DNA of 64,000 bases, taken from NCBI GenBank assembly GCA_900473045.1, contig UCKS01000016.1, forward strand, positions 1 to 64,000. The letters are read 5' to 3'. Source of the stretch: Hyphomicrobiales bacterium (GTDB lineage Bacteria; Pseudomonadota; Alphaproteobacteria; Rhizobiales; Rhizobiaceae). Below the pieces are notes generated by a model. It was not told the DNA's origin. It saw nothing but the letters and a program-made list of their open reading frames with translations, and did no database searches. The translations under genes were made by a program, and so were the position numbers. Shown here in pieces: positions 9,418 to 19,311 of this stretch; the first letter of the stretch is position 1; the number at the start of each line of letters is the position of its first letter.

Positions 9418-9431
9418 TTGATCCAGATCAA
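9418..9431. promoter_or_regulatory. FNR/FixK box in the fixN-hemN divergent promoter
   Basis: TTGATCCAGATCAA is a perfect TTGAT-N4-ATCAA palindrome. It lies 84 bp upstream of fixN and about 90 bp upstream of the preferred hemN start, so one dimer site could serve both directions. Confidence 0.92.
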
Positions 9432-9520
9432 AGCGACGCGTGAAGAATATGGACAGGTTGCCCGCGAAGGCCATTCCTTTTGGACAGGCCCCCGAACGAT
9501 GCCCAGATCGGACAACCCCC

Positions 9521-10867
9521 ATGCTGCCAACAGCAACGATGCTTGATGCGAAGGTGCCCCGCTACACCAGCTACCCGACCGCGCCGCATTTCCACTCCGG
9601 CCTCGGACCCGAGACTGCCAGGCAGTGGATATCGAAGCTGCCTGCCGGCAAGCCGGTGTCACTCTATCTGCACATCCCGTTCTGCGACCGGCTATGCTGG
9701 TTCTGCGCCTGCCATACCAAACAGACATTGCGCTACGAACCGGTCAGCGCCTATCTCCGCGTTCTCCAAGCCGAGATCGCCACTATTGGCCGGCTTCTCG
9801 ACGGGCACGTGCCGGTCGGCGCAATCCATCTAGGAGGCGGCTCGCCGACGATGCTGCGTCCGAACGATCTGATCGCTCTGGGTGCGTATCTCCGCAACGC
9901 CCTTCATGTCCTGCCCGATGCGGACATCAGCATCGAGATCGATCCGAACGACATGGATGATCAAAGGCTGGACGCCCTGGCGGAGTTCGGCACGACCCGG
10001 GCAAGTCTCGGCATCCAGGATTTCGATCCGCGCGTGCAAGAGGCTATCAACCGGTTGCAGAGCTTCGAGCAGACGGCCTACGCCGTTGACGGCGCCCGTG
10101 CTCGCGGGATCAATTCCGTCAATCTCGACCTGCTCTACGGCTTGCCCCACCAAACCGTCGAAAGCGCCACTGCGACATTCCGCCAGGCGCTGCATCTGGC
10201 GCCCGACCGCATGGCACTGTTCGGTTATGCCCATGTGCCCTGGATGAAGAAACACCAGACCCAGATCAAGGATGAATGGCTGCCGGACGGAATGGAGCGT
10301 TACGCGCAATCGGAAGCCGTGCGGGCGCTGGCGCTTGATGCCGGATATCGGGCGATCGGCATCGACCACTTCGCGATGCCCGGCGATACTTTGACATTGG
10401 CATCAATACAGGGCAGACTCCGGCGCAACTTCCAGGGCTACTCCGCCGACCAGTGCGACGCCATCATCGGGCTCGGCCCTTCGGCCATCAGCCAGTTCGC
10501 GCAAGGCTATCTCCAGAACACACCAGCGACCGGCGACTACACGCGCCGCATAGAGGACGAGGGTCTTGCCACCGTACGCGGCGTCGCGCTATCGGAAGAC
10601 GACCGCGTCCGCCGGTGGGTGATCGAAAAGCTGATGTGCGATTTCCGCTTTTCGAGTGACGACGCCATCCGCCGCTTCGGCGCTCTCGCCGGCGATGTCA
10701 TTATGCAGGCGAAACACTTGGCGGCAATGGAAAGCGACAGGCTGTGCGAATGGCGTGACCACGGTTTTGATGTAACGCCCAAAGGCCGCCCCTTCGTTCG
10801 CCTCATCGCGGCGCGCTTCGATACCTATTTTTCGGCGGCCCCGACACGGCACTCCGCAGCAGTCTGA
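9521..10867 (+). CDS. hemN: HemN, oxygen-independent coproporphyrinogen III dehydrogenase
   Basis: A radical-SAM enzyme of 448 residues that oxidatively decarboxylates coproporphyrinogen III to protoporphyrinogen IX without O2, supplying heme for the cbb3 oxidase. The motif VPRYTSYPTAPHF is followed by YLHIPFCDRLCWFCACH, whose CxxxCxxC binds the SAM cluster, then HLGGGSPT. The C-terminal HemN domain is complete (GLGPSAIS). The ATG at 9521 is chosen because an upstream GTG at 9440 would be only 9 bases from the FNR box and before any sensible transcript start. An ATG at 9539 is also possible. It is divergent from fixN. Confidence 0.92.
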   Translation: MLPTATMLDAKVPRYTSYPTAPHFHSGLGPETARQWISKLPAGKPVSLYLHIPFCDRLCWFCACHTKQTLRYEPVSAYLRVLQAEIATIGRLLDGHVPVGAIHLGGGSPTMLRPNDLIALGAYLRNALHVLPDADISIEIDPNDMDDQRLDALAEFGTTRASLGIQDFDPRVQEAINRLQSFEQTAYAVDGARARGINSVNLDLLYGLPHQTVESATATFRQALHLAPDRMALFGYAHVPWMKKHQTQIKDEWLPDGMERYAQSEAVRALALDAGYRAIGIDHFAMPGDTLTLASIQGRLRRNFQGYSADQCDAIIGLGPSAISQFAQGYLQNTPATGDYTRRIEDEGLATVRGVALSEDDRVRRWVIEKLMCDFRFSSDDAIRRFGALAGDVIMQAKHLAAMESDRLCEWRDHGFDVTPKGRPFVRLIAARFDTYFSAAPTRHSAAV

Positions 10868-10983
10868 ACCGGGCAGTCAAACAGATTGAGCGTGGAATTC
10901 ACGCGGTCTGTCGAGACAAGAACCCAGCTTGCTGGATGAATATGTCCGCTGCCATGGGGCTTACCGTTTCAGCCGCCGCCGCG

Positions 10984-11875
10984 TCAGTAGGCTGTCCACT
11001 CCTGGACCAGCATCTCGCGAAAGCGGATGGCTGCTGGTGAAAGCCGCCCGCCGCGGCGTTCCACCAGTCCGATCGTCCGGCTAACGGTCGGAGCGGAAAG
11101 CGGGATTGTCGCAATCAGCGGATGCTCGACCTGCGGCGTGGCCAGCCGAGGCATCACGGAAATGCCAAGTCCAGCCTCGACGAGGCCAAGCGACGTGGAC
11201 AGATGATTGACCTCGTAAAACCAGTTGAGCTGAACCTTCGCCGTGGCCAGCGCCTGGTCGAGCACGGCGCGATTGCCGCTGGTCTTGCTGACGCCGATAA
11301 GCGGGTGGCCTGCGAGATCCGCCCAGGTGAGTTGCTTCGAGTTGGCCAACGGGTGGTCGCGGCGGCAGGCAAGCACGAAAGGATCGTCAGCAAGCGGTGT
11401 GAAATTGAGATCGGCGCGCGCGGCCCCGGTAATATTGATGCCGAATTCGACTTCGCCGTTTGCCACCGCATCAAGCCCTTCATTGGCCGACAGATCAAGA
11501 ATGCGAAAACGAATGCCCGGAAATTTATCGTTGAATGACCTTACAACCCTTGTGAAGAAAATAGAAGGCTGCAGTCGGAACCGACGCGATGGTGACCTGC
11601 GCGCGATGACGCCCGCCAAGATCGCTGATGGACAGAATAGACTCTTCGAATTCATCGACCAGACGCCGTACCAGCGGCAAAAGTTCGCGTCCGACCTGCG
11701 TTGGCGCCACATGACGCGTCGTCCGTTCGATGAGCTGCGCGCCGATGGAGGCCTCCAGGCCCTTGATCCGTCTTGAAAGCGCAGGTTGTGACAAATTGAG
11801 CTGCCGGGCGGCCTCGTTGAAGGAGCCGAGATCGAGCACTGCGAGAAAAGCCTTGAGGTCCAGGAATTCGAAATG
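10984..11875 (-). pseudogene. LysR-type regulator, frameshifted and lacking its start codon
   Basis: Residues like EFLDLKAFLAVLDLGSFNEA with the HTH LSQPALSRRIKGLE mark a LysR N-terminus in one frame, down to TIASVPTAAFYF. The effector domain continues in another frame from FFTRVVRSFNDKFPG to the stop at 10984, so a 1-base indel lies near 11,545-11,560. Upstream of the second codon there is no Met: the reading frame runs directly into sequence that on the other strand encodes the middle of TctA. LysR genes of this type usually sit divergently from tctCBA and control tricarboxylate uptake. It is probably non-functional, although a sequencing error could explain the frameshift alone. Confidence 0.8.
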
Positions 11876-13217
11876 CCCGTTACCTTGTCGCTTGATCCGA
11901 CCGTTTCGCTGATCATGCTCGCAGGCATCTATTATGGTGCGCGGATCGACCACCGCGATCCTGGTCAACATTCCGGGTGAAGCAACGGCTGTCGTCACCG
12001 CGATTGACGGTCACAAGATGGCCCAGAATAGTCAGGCAGGACTCGCGCTCGGCCTTGCTGCCTTTGGCTCCTTCGTTGCCGGGACCGTAGCAACCGTCGT
12101 TATTGCCTCGCTCGGCGTTCTGATGACGCGCATCGGGCTAATGTTTGGTCCGGCCGAGTATTTTTCCTTGATGATCATGGGCCTCGTCTTCGCGGTTGTG
12201 CTGGCGCACGGTTCGCTGCTCAAGGCGATCGCTATGATCCTCCTTGGTGTTCTTTTGTCGTGCTTCGGCGCAGACATGGAAACCGGCCGCGAACGCATGA
12301 CGTTGGATTTCGGGATGCTGCATGACGGTATCGAATTCGTCATCTTGGCCATGGGCATTTTCGGCTTCGGCGAAATCTTCAAGAACCTGGCGGACCCGGA
12401 ATCGCGCGATGTCGTGCGCAGCCGTATCGGCCGCCTCTGGCCGACCCTGCGGGAACTGCGGGAAAACACAGCCCCATTCTGCGAGGCACCTTCCTCGGAT
12501 CGATCCTCGGGGTCCTGCCCGGCAACGGCGTGATCCTTGGCCCCTTCGCAAGTTACGCTGTGGAAAAACGGCTTTCCAAACGGCCAGGATTTTGGTCACG
12601 GTGCGCCAGCTGGAGTTGCCGGCCCGGAGAGCGCCAACAATGCTGGTGCGCAGACGTCCTTCATTCCGCTTCTGACGCTTGGCCTGCCGCCAAATGCGGT
12701 CATGGCCTTGATGGTCGGCGCCATGACGATCCAAGGTATCGTCCCGGGTCCGCAAGTTATCGAACGCAATCCGGAGCTGTTCTGGGGACTGGTCGCGTCG
12801 ATGTGGATTGGCAACCTGATGTTGGTCATCAAACCTGCCACTGATTTGCCTTTGGGTGAAGCTTTTGCGTGTGCCGATCGCCTGCTGTTTCCGGCAATCG
12901 TCTGCTTCTGTTGCATCGGGCTGTATTCGATCAGCAATGATTCCGCCCAGGTGATGATGGCTGCCTTCTTCGGATTTGTCGGCTATGCGCTCTACAAGCT
13001 CGAATTCGAGCCAGCGCCACTGGCCCTTGGGTTCGTGCTGGGCCGGTTGCTGGAAGAGACGCTGCGTCAGGCACTGATCATCTCGGATGGCAATCCCTTG
13101 ACCTTTCTTCAGTCGCCTCTCTCCGCGACACTCCTGGTTGTCGGCGCCTTCGCCCTTGTGGTCGCTGTTCTACCGAAGATGCGGAAGAGCCGGGAAGACG
13201 TCTTCAAGGAAGCTTGA
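11874..13217 (+). pseudogene. TctA-like tripartite tricarboxylate transporter large subunit, degraded
   Basis: TctA is the roughly 500-residue, 12-helix membrane subunit of TTT-family transporters. Here the first fifty or so residues are missing. Homology begins abruptly with PFTLSLDPTVSLIMLAGIYYGA at about 11,877, shifts frame into RGSTTAILVNIPGE, shifts again near 12,470 to RGTFLGSILGVLPGNG, and again near 12,590 to AGVAGPESANNAGAQTSFIPLL. A further compensated pair of indels at about 12,830-12,875 scrambles the segment after WIGNLMLVI. The C-terminus is otherwise recognisable to 13,217. No TctB or TctC gene is next to it. Several independent indels argue for true decay. Confidence 0.88.
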
Positions 13218-13368
13218 GACCGGACGGCTCCAATCCCGTAGCTGCGCTCTTGATCGACAAGTCGCAAATGACTTTGGTTGATAGCGCGGCCACCACCGGG
13301 CGAGATATCCCGATAAAAAGCAAAAGTACCCGCCGGACTTGGTCCGTTACTGTTGGCGATAAATCCGT

Positions 13369-13389
13369 ATCCCGGCCCTGAGCCGGGAT
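13369..13389 (-). terminator. hairpin downstream of the MFS gene
   Basis: Perfect 8-bp stem ATCCCGGC/GCCGGGAT with a 5-base loop, starting four bases past the MFS stop. The T-run after it on the minus strand is weak. The remaining 150 bases up to the tctA remnant show nothing else clear. Confidence 0.6.
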
Positions 13390-13392
13390 CTG

Positions 13393-14757
13393 TCACTTAC
13401 CACTTGAAGCCGACTCCGGTTTCGCATCCGGCTCTCCACTCAAATCCAGCGCCCGGGTGACGCTCAGAGCGATGATCGTGCAGATGGCGCCGGATATCAG
13501 GTAGCCGCCGATGAAGATGATGCCGAAATTGCTGGCAAGGCCAAGCGCCACCAGCGGCGCAAAACCAGCACCGATCAGCCAGGCAAGATCGGAGGTCAGT
13601 GCTGCCCCAGTGTAGCGGTAATATTGACCGAACCGCGACGACACGGCGCCGGACGCCTGGCCGAAAGACAGGCCCAGAATACCAAAGCCGATGATGATGA
13701 AGGCATCCTGCCCCGTGCGGCCGGCATCCAGCAGGAACGGCGCCGAAAAAGAGAAGATGGCGATGATGATCGCGCCGATCATCAACTGGTTGCGGCGGCC
13801 GATGCGGTCGGCAATGACCCCGGAGAGGATGATGGCGACAAAGCCGACGGCAGCACCTGCTACCTGCACCCAGAGGAACTGCGCTGCCGACTGACCGCCG
13901 AACAGCGTTACCCAGCTCAACGGAAAGATCGTCACGAGGTGGAACATGGCAAAGCTCGCCAGTGGCGCGAAGGCTCCAAGCAGCACATCGGACGAATGTT
14001 TGCTCAGCATCTCGAAAACCGGCCGGGCCTGCAGCTCGTTGTTTTCCAGCGCCGAACCGAATTCCTGGCTGGCGACGATGCGCAGACGGGCAAACAGCGC
14101 CACGACGTTAATTGCGAAGGCCACGAAGAACGGATAGCGCCATCCCCAGGACAGGAAGTCCGCGTCGGACAGGTTGGCAACGAAATAGCCGAACAGGGTG
14201 CTGGCCAGCGCAAACCCGATCGGCGCGCCAAGCTGCGGGATCATCGCGTACCAGCCACGGCGGTTTGGCGGTGCATTGAGGTTGAGCAGGGATGCGAGGC
14301 CATCCCACGCGCCGCCGAGCGCAAACCCTTGGCCAAGCCGGAACAGCGCCAGAAGCGCCACCGACCAGTATCCGACAGTTTCATAACCGGGCAGGAAGGC
14401 GATGGAGGCGGTGGAGCCGCCGAGAATGAAAAGAGCAATCGTCAGCTTCGTGCCGCGTCCGTAATTTCGATCGATCCACATGAAGACGAAGGAGCCGACC
14501 GGGCGCGCCAGAAAGGCCAGTGAGAAGACGGCAAAGGACATCATCGTTGCCGCCACCGGATTGGGCGCAAACGAGAAGATCAGCCGTGGGAAAACCAGGA
14601 CCGAGGCAAGACCGTAAACGAAGAAGTCGAAAAACTCCGACATGCGGCCGATGATCACGCCAAGGGCGATGCTGCCGGCCGACAGCGGCTTGTCGCCGTG
14701 CATGCGCCGGGCGTCTCGCTCAAGCCCCGATGACGAAGGATTTGCCACTACGCCCAT
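13393..14757 (-). CDS. MFS transporter of the metabolite:H+ symporter type
   Basis: A 12-helix major facilitator of 454 residues. The opening SIALGVIIGRMSEFFDFFVYGLASVLVFP and the loop motifs (DRNYGRGTKLT, ADRIGRRNQ) are those of the sugar/metabolite:H+ symporter family that includes shikimate, alpha-ketoglutarate and proline/betaine carriers. The substrate cannot be read from the sequence, and an organic acid is a guess. The start at 14757 is supported by AGGAG eight bases upstream; longer starts have no such site. It is monocistronic and divergent from cyoA. It also lies next to the decayed tct locus, so it might replace a lost organic-acid carrier. Confidence 0.8.
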   Translation of the reverse strand: MGVVANPSSSGLERDARRMHGDKPLSAGSIALGVIIGRMSEFFDFFVYGLASVLVFPRLIFSFAPNPVAATMMSFAVFSLAFLARPVGSFVFMWIDRNYGRGTKLTIALFILGGSTASIAFLPGYETVGYWSVALLALFRLGQGFALGGAWDGLASLLNLNAPPNRRGWYAMIPQLGAPIGFALASTLFGYFVANLSDADFLSWGWRYPFFVAFAINVVALFARLRIVASQEFGSALENNELQARPVFEMLSKHSSDVLLGAFAPLASFAMFHLVTIFPLSWVTLFGGQSAAQFLWVQVAGAAVGFVAIILSGVIADRIGRRNQLMIGAIIIAIFSFSAPFLLDAGRTGQDAFIIIGFGILGLSFGQASGAVSSRFGQYYRYTGAALTSDLAWLIGAGFAPLVALGLASNFGIIFIGGYLISGAICTIIALSVTRALDLSGEPDAKPESASSGK

Positions 14758-15067
14758 AATCTTTTCTCCTCGCGGGATTCCGATTTCATCACAGAGTGAA
14801 CCCAGGCCGGACCATGATCTAGAATATGGTGCAAAAACGTTGCGGTCCATCCTAGAAAACACCACCGCCGCATCGCATACAAGTGCAGAGATCGTTTGAT
14901 CTCCGCTCAAGACCGTTTATATCTTAATTCAGCCAGACGCTCGATTTCGATCGCAGCCATATTTTTTGCAACGCGACAAATTGCTGCACTGCGACGAAGC
15001 ACCTCATTCCTTGATCACAGTCGCTTCGTTAGTGCGGTACCCACGGAACGCAAAATTCGAGCCCGCT
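14758..15067. promoter_or_regulatory. divergent intergenic region between the MFS gene and cyoA
   Basis: About 310 bases without a gene. It must hold both promoters. TTGATCTCCGCTCAA at about 14,896 resembles an anaerobox but has 5 instead of 4 central bases, so I do not call it. An AT-richer stretch at about 14,925-14,985 may contain the cyo core promoter. No other structure is evident. Confidence 0.4.
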
Positions 15068-16225
15068 ATGTCCCTATGCAAATCCGCCAGCCGTTTTCTC
15101 GCCCTGTTGCCGCTCCTGGTCCTGGCCGGATGCAATCTGGTTGTCATGGCCCCGTCCGGCGACATCGCCATGCAGCAGAAGGACCTCATCATCATCTCGA
15201 CGGTGCTGATGCTTCTGATCATCGTGCCGGTGCTGTTCCTAACGGTGTTTTTCGCCTGGCGGTATCGCGGCTCCAACACCAGCGCCAAGTATGATCCCGA
15301 ATGGCATCATTCGACTGCACTCGAAGTTGTCATCTGGTCGGCACCGCTGGTCATCATCATCGCGCTTGGCGCAGTAACCTGGATCAGCACGCACAAGCTC
15401 GATCCCTACCGTCCGCTGGACCGGATCGACGCGGAACGCGCCGTTCCGGCCGATGTGAAGCCGATCACCGTCGAAGTGGTGGCGCTGGACTGGAAATGGC
15501 TGTTCTTCTATCCGGACTACGGCATCGCCACCGTCAACGAGATGGCGGCCCCCGTGGACGTGCCGATCAACTTCAAGATCACTGCATCCTCGGTGATGAA
15601 CTCCTTCTATGTGCCGGCTCTTGCCGGCATGATCTACGCCATGCCGGGCATGCAGACGCGCCTTCATGCGGTGATCAACAAGGAGGGCGAATATGACGGC
15701 CTCTCCGCCAATTATTCCGGTGACGGCTTTTCCCACATGCGCTTCAAATTCCACGGCCTGCAGCAGGCTGGCTTCGACCAGTGGGTTGCACGGGTCAAGG
15801 CACAGGGCACGGCGCTGAACCGCGACGCCTATCTGAAGCTGGAAAAGCCGAGCACCAAGGAGCCGGTCCGCTATTATGCCACCGTCGATGACGGCCTCTA
15901 TACCTCCATCCTCAACATGTGCGCCCATCCCGGCAAGATGTGCATGAGCGAGATGATGCATATCGACATGATGGGCGGCGGCGGCGCCGAGAGCGCTGAA
16001 AACCGGGCACGGCTGAATTATGACAATCGCCACAGCACCGAAGAGGCGCCGGCAGCGACCTTCCCGGCAACCGGCAATCCGGCGCGCGCCGAAGAGCCTG
16101 CCAAAGGCGTCGATGACCAGATGCCGATGGACCATTCCATGCATGGGGGCGATTCCATGCCCGAAAATAATCAGAACGGGCCCGCTCCGGCGCAACTGAA
16201 CACCAACAGCACGACGCAGCCGTAA
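15068..16225 (+). CDS. cyoA: CyoA, quinol oxidase subunit II
   Basis: A lipoprotein of 385 residues with signal peptide and lipobox LVLAGC (lipidated Cys22), two transmembrane helices and a periplasmic cupredoxin domain. As in quinol oxidases, the CuA ligand set of cytochrome c oxidases is absent. The conserved blocks LDWKWLFFYPDYGIATVNE and NSFYVPALAGMIYAMPGM are present. The C-terminal tail after about residue 310 is unusual in its His/Met content (DQMPMDHSMHGGDSM), which suggests metal binding. It is the first gene of cyoABCD-surf1. The ATG at 15068 is the start that gives a proper signal peptide. Confidence 0.95.
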   Translation: MSLCKSASRFLALLPLLVLAGCNLVVMAPSGDIAMQQKDLIIISTVLMLLIIVPVLFLTVFFAWRYRGSNTSAKYDPEWHHSTALEVVIWSAPLVIIIALGAVTWISTHKLDPYRPLDRIDAERAVPADVKPITVEVVALDWKWLFFYPDYGIATVNEMAAPVDVPINFKITASSVMNSFYVPALAGMIYAMPGMQTRLHAVINKEGEYDGLSANYSGDGFSHMRFKFHGLQQAGFDQWVARVKAQGTALNRDAYLKLEKPSTKEPVRYYATVDDGLYTSILNMCAHPGKMCMSEMMHIDMMGGGGAESAENRARLNYDNRHSTEEAPAATFPATGNPARAEEPAKGVDDQMPMDHSMHGGDSMPENNQNGPAPAQLNTNSTTQP

Positions 16226-16255
16226 GGCCGCGCCCGCGACATTTTGGACAAAACC

Positions 16256-18259
16256 ATGTTCGGCTATAGCACTTTGACGGAATTCATCTTCGGACGGCTC
16301 ACCTGGGAAGCCATCCCCTATCATGAGCCCATTCTGGTCGTGACGTTCCTCGGCGTGGCGCTCGGCGGCATCGCCGTTCTCGGGCTCGTCACCTATTTCA
16401 AGCTCTGGGGATATCTCTGGACGGAATGGTTCACCAGCGTCGATCACAAGAAGATCGGCATCATGTACATCATCCTGGCGATCATCATGCTGCTGCGCGG
16501 CTTTGCCGATGCGATCATGATGCGTATCCAGCAGGCGATTGCCTTCAACGGCAATGAAGGGTACCTCAATCCGCATCACTACGACCAGATCTTCACCGCC
16601 CATGGCGTGATCATGATCTTCTTCGTGGCGATGCCGTTCGTCACCGGCTTCATGAACTATGTCGTGCCGTTGCAGATCGGCGCGCGCGACGTGTCCTTCC
16701 CGTTCCTCAACAATTTCTCCTTCTGGATGACGACGGCTGGTGCTGTTATCATCATGATGTCGCTGTTCGTCGGTGAGTTCGCCCGCACGGGCTGGCTCGC
16801 CTACCCGCCGCTTTCCGGCTCGGATTACAGCCCCGGCGTCGGGGTCGACTATTATATCTGGGGCCTTCAGGTCGCCGGTATAGGAACGACGCTCTCGGGC
16901 ATCAACCTGATCGCCACCATCGTCAAGATGCGCGCGCCGGGCATGACCTTCATGAAGATGCCGATCTTCACCTGGACCTCGCTGTGCACCAACATCCTGA
17001 TCGTTGCCACCTTCCCGGTCCTGACCGCGACGCTCGCCCTTCTGACGCTCGACCGTTACGCCGGCACCAACTTCTTCACCAATGATCTCGGCGGCAATCC
17101 GATGATGTATATCAACCTCATCTGGATCTGGGGCCATCCGGAAGTCTACATCCTCGTCCTGCCGGCCTTCGGCATCTTTTCCGAAGTCGTTGCGACCTTT
17201 TGCGGCAAGCGCCTGTTCGGCTACGCCTCGATGGTCTATGCGACCTGCGTCATCATGATCCTCTCCTACCTGGTCTGGCTGCACCACTTCTTCACGATGG
17301 GGTCGGGCGCTTCGGTCAACGCGTTCTTCGGCATCACCACGATGATCATCTCGATCCCTACGGGCGCCAAGATGTTCAACTGGCTCTTCACCATGTATCG
17401 CGGCCGCATTCGCTACGAACTGCCGATGTACTGGACGATCGGCTTCATGATCACCTTCGTCATTGGCGGCATGACCGGCGTACTGCTCGCCGTTCCGCCG
17501 GCAGACTTCGTGCTGCACAACTCGCTCTTCCTCATCGCTCATTTCCACAATGTCATCATCGGCGGCGTGCTGTTCGGGCTGATGGCCGGCATCGTCTACT
17601 GGTGGCCCAAGGCCTTCGGCTACAAGCTCGATCACTTCTGGGGCAAAATGAGCTTCTGGTTCTGGCAGATCGGCTTCTTCTTCGCCTTCATGCCGCTCTA
17701 TGTACTCGGGCTCATGGGCGTAACCCGCCGCGTCTCGCAGTTCGAGGACCCGTCGTTGCAGATCTGGTTCATCATTGCGGCCTTCGGCGCTGTCCTGATT
17801 GCCGTCGGTATCGCGTCCTTCGTCATCCAGCTCGTCGTCAGTTACCTCAGGCGCGACCAGTTGCGCTGCGATAGCGGCGATCCGTGGGACGCCCGCACGC
17901 TCGAATGGTCGACGTCGTCGCCACCGCCGGATTACAATTTCGCCTTCACCCCGGTCGTGCACGATCACGACAGCTGGTACGACATGAAGAACCGCGGCTA
18001 TGAGCGTCCGCTCAACGGTTTCAGGCAGATCCACATGCCAAGGAACACTGGCACCGGCGTCATTCTGGCTGCCATCAGCATCGTGTTTGCCTTTGCAATG
18101 ATCTGGTACATCTGGTGGCTGGCAATCATCTCTTCCATCGGTCTCCTCGCCATCGCGATCGGCCATACGTTCAACTACAACCGCGACTTCTACATTCCGG
18201 CGGAAACCGTTTCCGCGACGGAAGATGCGTACACCAAGCTGCTCGCGGAGCGGACCTGA
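16256..18259 (+). CDS. cyoB: CyoB, quinol oxidase subunit I
   Basis: Catalytic heme-copper subunit of about 667 residues that oxidises ubiquinol, reduces O2 and pumps protons. Ligand motifs are intact: [10 protein letters not shown] for the low-spin heme, [12 protein letters not shown] with the CuB histidine and cross-linked tyrosine, the LHHFFTMG histidine pair, and [11 protein letters not shown] for the two heme histidines. The extra helices before and after the core match the Cyo type. The start is taken as ATG 16256; a TTG at 16244 in the same frame is possible. It follows cyoA by about 30 bases. Confidence 0.95.
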   Translation: MFGYSTLTEFIFGRLTWEAIPYHEPILVVTFLGVALGGIAVLGLVTYFKLWGYLWTEWFTSVDHKKIGIMYIILAIIMLLRGFADAIMMRIQQAIAFNGNEGYLNPHHYDQIFTAHGVIMIFFVAMPFVTGFMNYVVPLQIGARDVSFPFLNNFSFWMTTAGAVIIMMSLFVGEFARTGWLAYPPLSGSDYSPGVGVDYYIWGLQVAGIGTTLSGINLIATIVKMRAPGMTFMKMPIFTWTSLCTNILIVATFPVLTATLALLTLDRYAGTNFFTNDLGGNPMMYINLIWIWGHPEVYILVLPAFGIFSEVVATFCGKRLFGYASMVYATCVIMILSYLVWLHHFFTMGSGASVNAFFGITTMIISIPTGAKMFNWLFTMYRGRIRYELPMYWTIGFMITFVIGGMTGVLLAVPPADFVLHNSLFLIAHFHNVIIGGVLFGLMAGIVYWWPKAFGYKLDHFWGKMSFWFWQIGFFFAFMPLYVLGLMGVTRRVSQFEDPSLQIWFIIAAFGAVLIAVGIASFVIQLVVSYLRRDQLRCDSGDPWDARTLEWSTSSPPPDYNFAFTPVVHDHDSWYDMKNRGYERPLNGFRQIHMPRNTGTGVILAAISIVFAFAMIWYIWWLAIISSIGLLAIAIGHTFNYNRDFYIPAETVSATEDAYTKLLAERT

Positions 18260-18260
18260 C

Positions 18261-18896
18261 ATGGCAACAGACATGGCACACAACATCCAGACGCAGGACG
18301 GCGAAAAACCGGTCTTCTATCTGAAGGAAGACCACCATCCGGAAGGCAGCACCAATCTGGGGTTCTGGCTCTACCTGATGAGCGACTGCCTGATCTTCGC
18401 CGTGCTGTTTGCAACCCACGGCGTGCTCGGCCGCAATTATGCCGCCGGCCCCTCGCCGGCCGACCTGTTCGACCTGCCGCTGGTGGCGATCAACACCGCC
18501 ATGCTGCTGTTCTCCTCCATCACCTATGGCTTTGCCATGCTGCAGATGGAGAGAAACGCCAAGGCCGAGACACTGTTCTGGCTGGCCGTCACCGGTCTGT
18601 TCGGTGCAGCCTTCCTTGGGCTGGAGCTCTACGAATTTGCGCACCTGATCAACGAAGGTGCCGGGCCGACGCGCAGCGCCTTCCTGTCGTCCTTCTTCAC
18701 GCTGGTCGGCACCCACGGCCTGCACGTCACCTTTGGCATCATCTGGCTGATCACGCTGATGGTCCAGGTTTCCAAGCATGGCCTGATTCCGGAAAACCGC
18801 CGGCGGCTGATGTGTCTGTCGATGTTCTGGCACTTCCTCGACGTCATCTGGATCGGCGTCTTCTCCTTTGTCTACCTGATGGGAGTCCTCGTATGA
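18261..18896 (+). CDS. cyoC: CyoC, quinol oxidase subunit III
   Basis: An integral membrane protein of 211 residues with five predicted helices. The conserved opening [21 protein letters not shown] and the motifs [14 protein letters not shown] and [13 protein letters not shown] are those of subunit III of quinol oxidases. Subunit III stabilises the complex and has no redox centre. The start is two bases after the cyoB stop, and its stop overlaps the cyoD start in an ATGA, so translation is coupled. A second ATG at 18273 is an alternative. Confidence 0.95.
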   Translation: MATDMAHNIQTQDGEKPVFYLKEDHHPEGSTNLGFWLYLMSDCLIFAVLFATHGVLGRNYAAGPSPADLFDLPLVAINTAMLLFSSITYGFAMLQMERNAKAETLFWLAVTGLFGAAFLGLELYEFAHLINEGAGPTRSAFLSSFFTLVGTHGLHVTFGIIWLITLMVQVSKHGLIPENRRRLMCLSMFWHFLDVIWIGVFSFVYLMGVLV

Positions 18897-19300
18897 GCTC
18901 ACACCCGCAAGCGCCCGCCCATGAAGATGCGGCCAAAACCCATCACGCCCATAGCCATGGTCACGAGGCCGGCCATGGTTCGCTGAAGGGCTACATGATC
19001 GGCTTCGGGCTTTCCGTCATCCTGACGGCAATCCCGTTTATTCTCGTCATGGCCGGGGTCTTCGATAGCAATCTCTTGACGGCCTTCCTGGTCATGGCGC
19101 TTGCCGTCGTCCAGATCATCGTCCACATGGTCTATTTCCTGCACATGAGCCCCCGCTCCGAAGGCGGCTGGACCATGATGGCGCTGATCTTCACGCTGGT
19201 CATCGTCGGTATCACGCTCGCCGGCTCGCTCTGGGTCATGCACCATCTCAACGCGAACATGATGCCGATGTCGCCGGAGATGATGAAGAACATGCCCTGA
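18893..19300 (+). CDS. cyoD: CyoD, quinol oxidase subunit IV, with His-rich N-terminus
   Basis: A small membrane protein of 135 residues with three helices ([19 protein letters not shown], then [20 protein letters not shown], then [17 protein letters not shown]). The block HMVYFLHM is characteristic of CyoD, which helps assemble CuB in subunit I. The N-terminal extension is strikingly His-rich ([20 protein letters not shown]) and the C-terminus is Met-rich ([13 protein letters not shown]). Both could bind copper. It is slightly longer than the usual 110-125 residues because of these tails. Confidence 0.93.
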   Translation: MSSHPQAPAHEDAAKTHHAHSHGHEAGHGSLKGYMIGFGLSVILTAIPFILVMAGVFDSNLLTAFLVMALAVVQIIVHMVYFLHMSPRSEGGWTMMALIFTLVIVGITLAGSLWVMHHLNANMMPMSPEMMKNMP

Positions 19301-19311
19301 CGGGGATAGCG

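Noticed and set aside
9440..9520. N-terminal extension of HemN from GTG 9440
   Set aside because: It begins 9 bases from the FNR box, upstream of any likely transcription start, and adds residues without HemN similarity.
14896..14910. Possible FNR box upstream of cyoA (TTGATCTCCGCTCAA)
   Set aside because: It has five central bases instead of four and a mismatched second half (CTCAA instead of ATCAA), so the half-sites are out of phase.
15239..18286. A 1015-codon open frame on the minus strand
   Set aside because: It is antisense to cyoA and cyoB, which have full catalytic motifs. The His/Asp/Glu-rich translation is the usual mirror of a GC-rich membrane protein gene.
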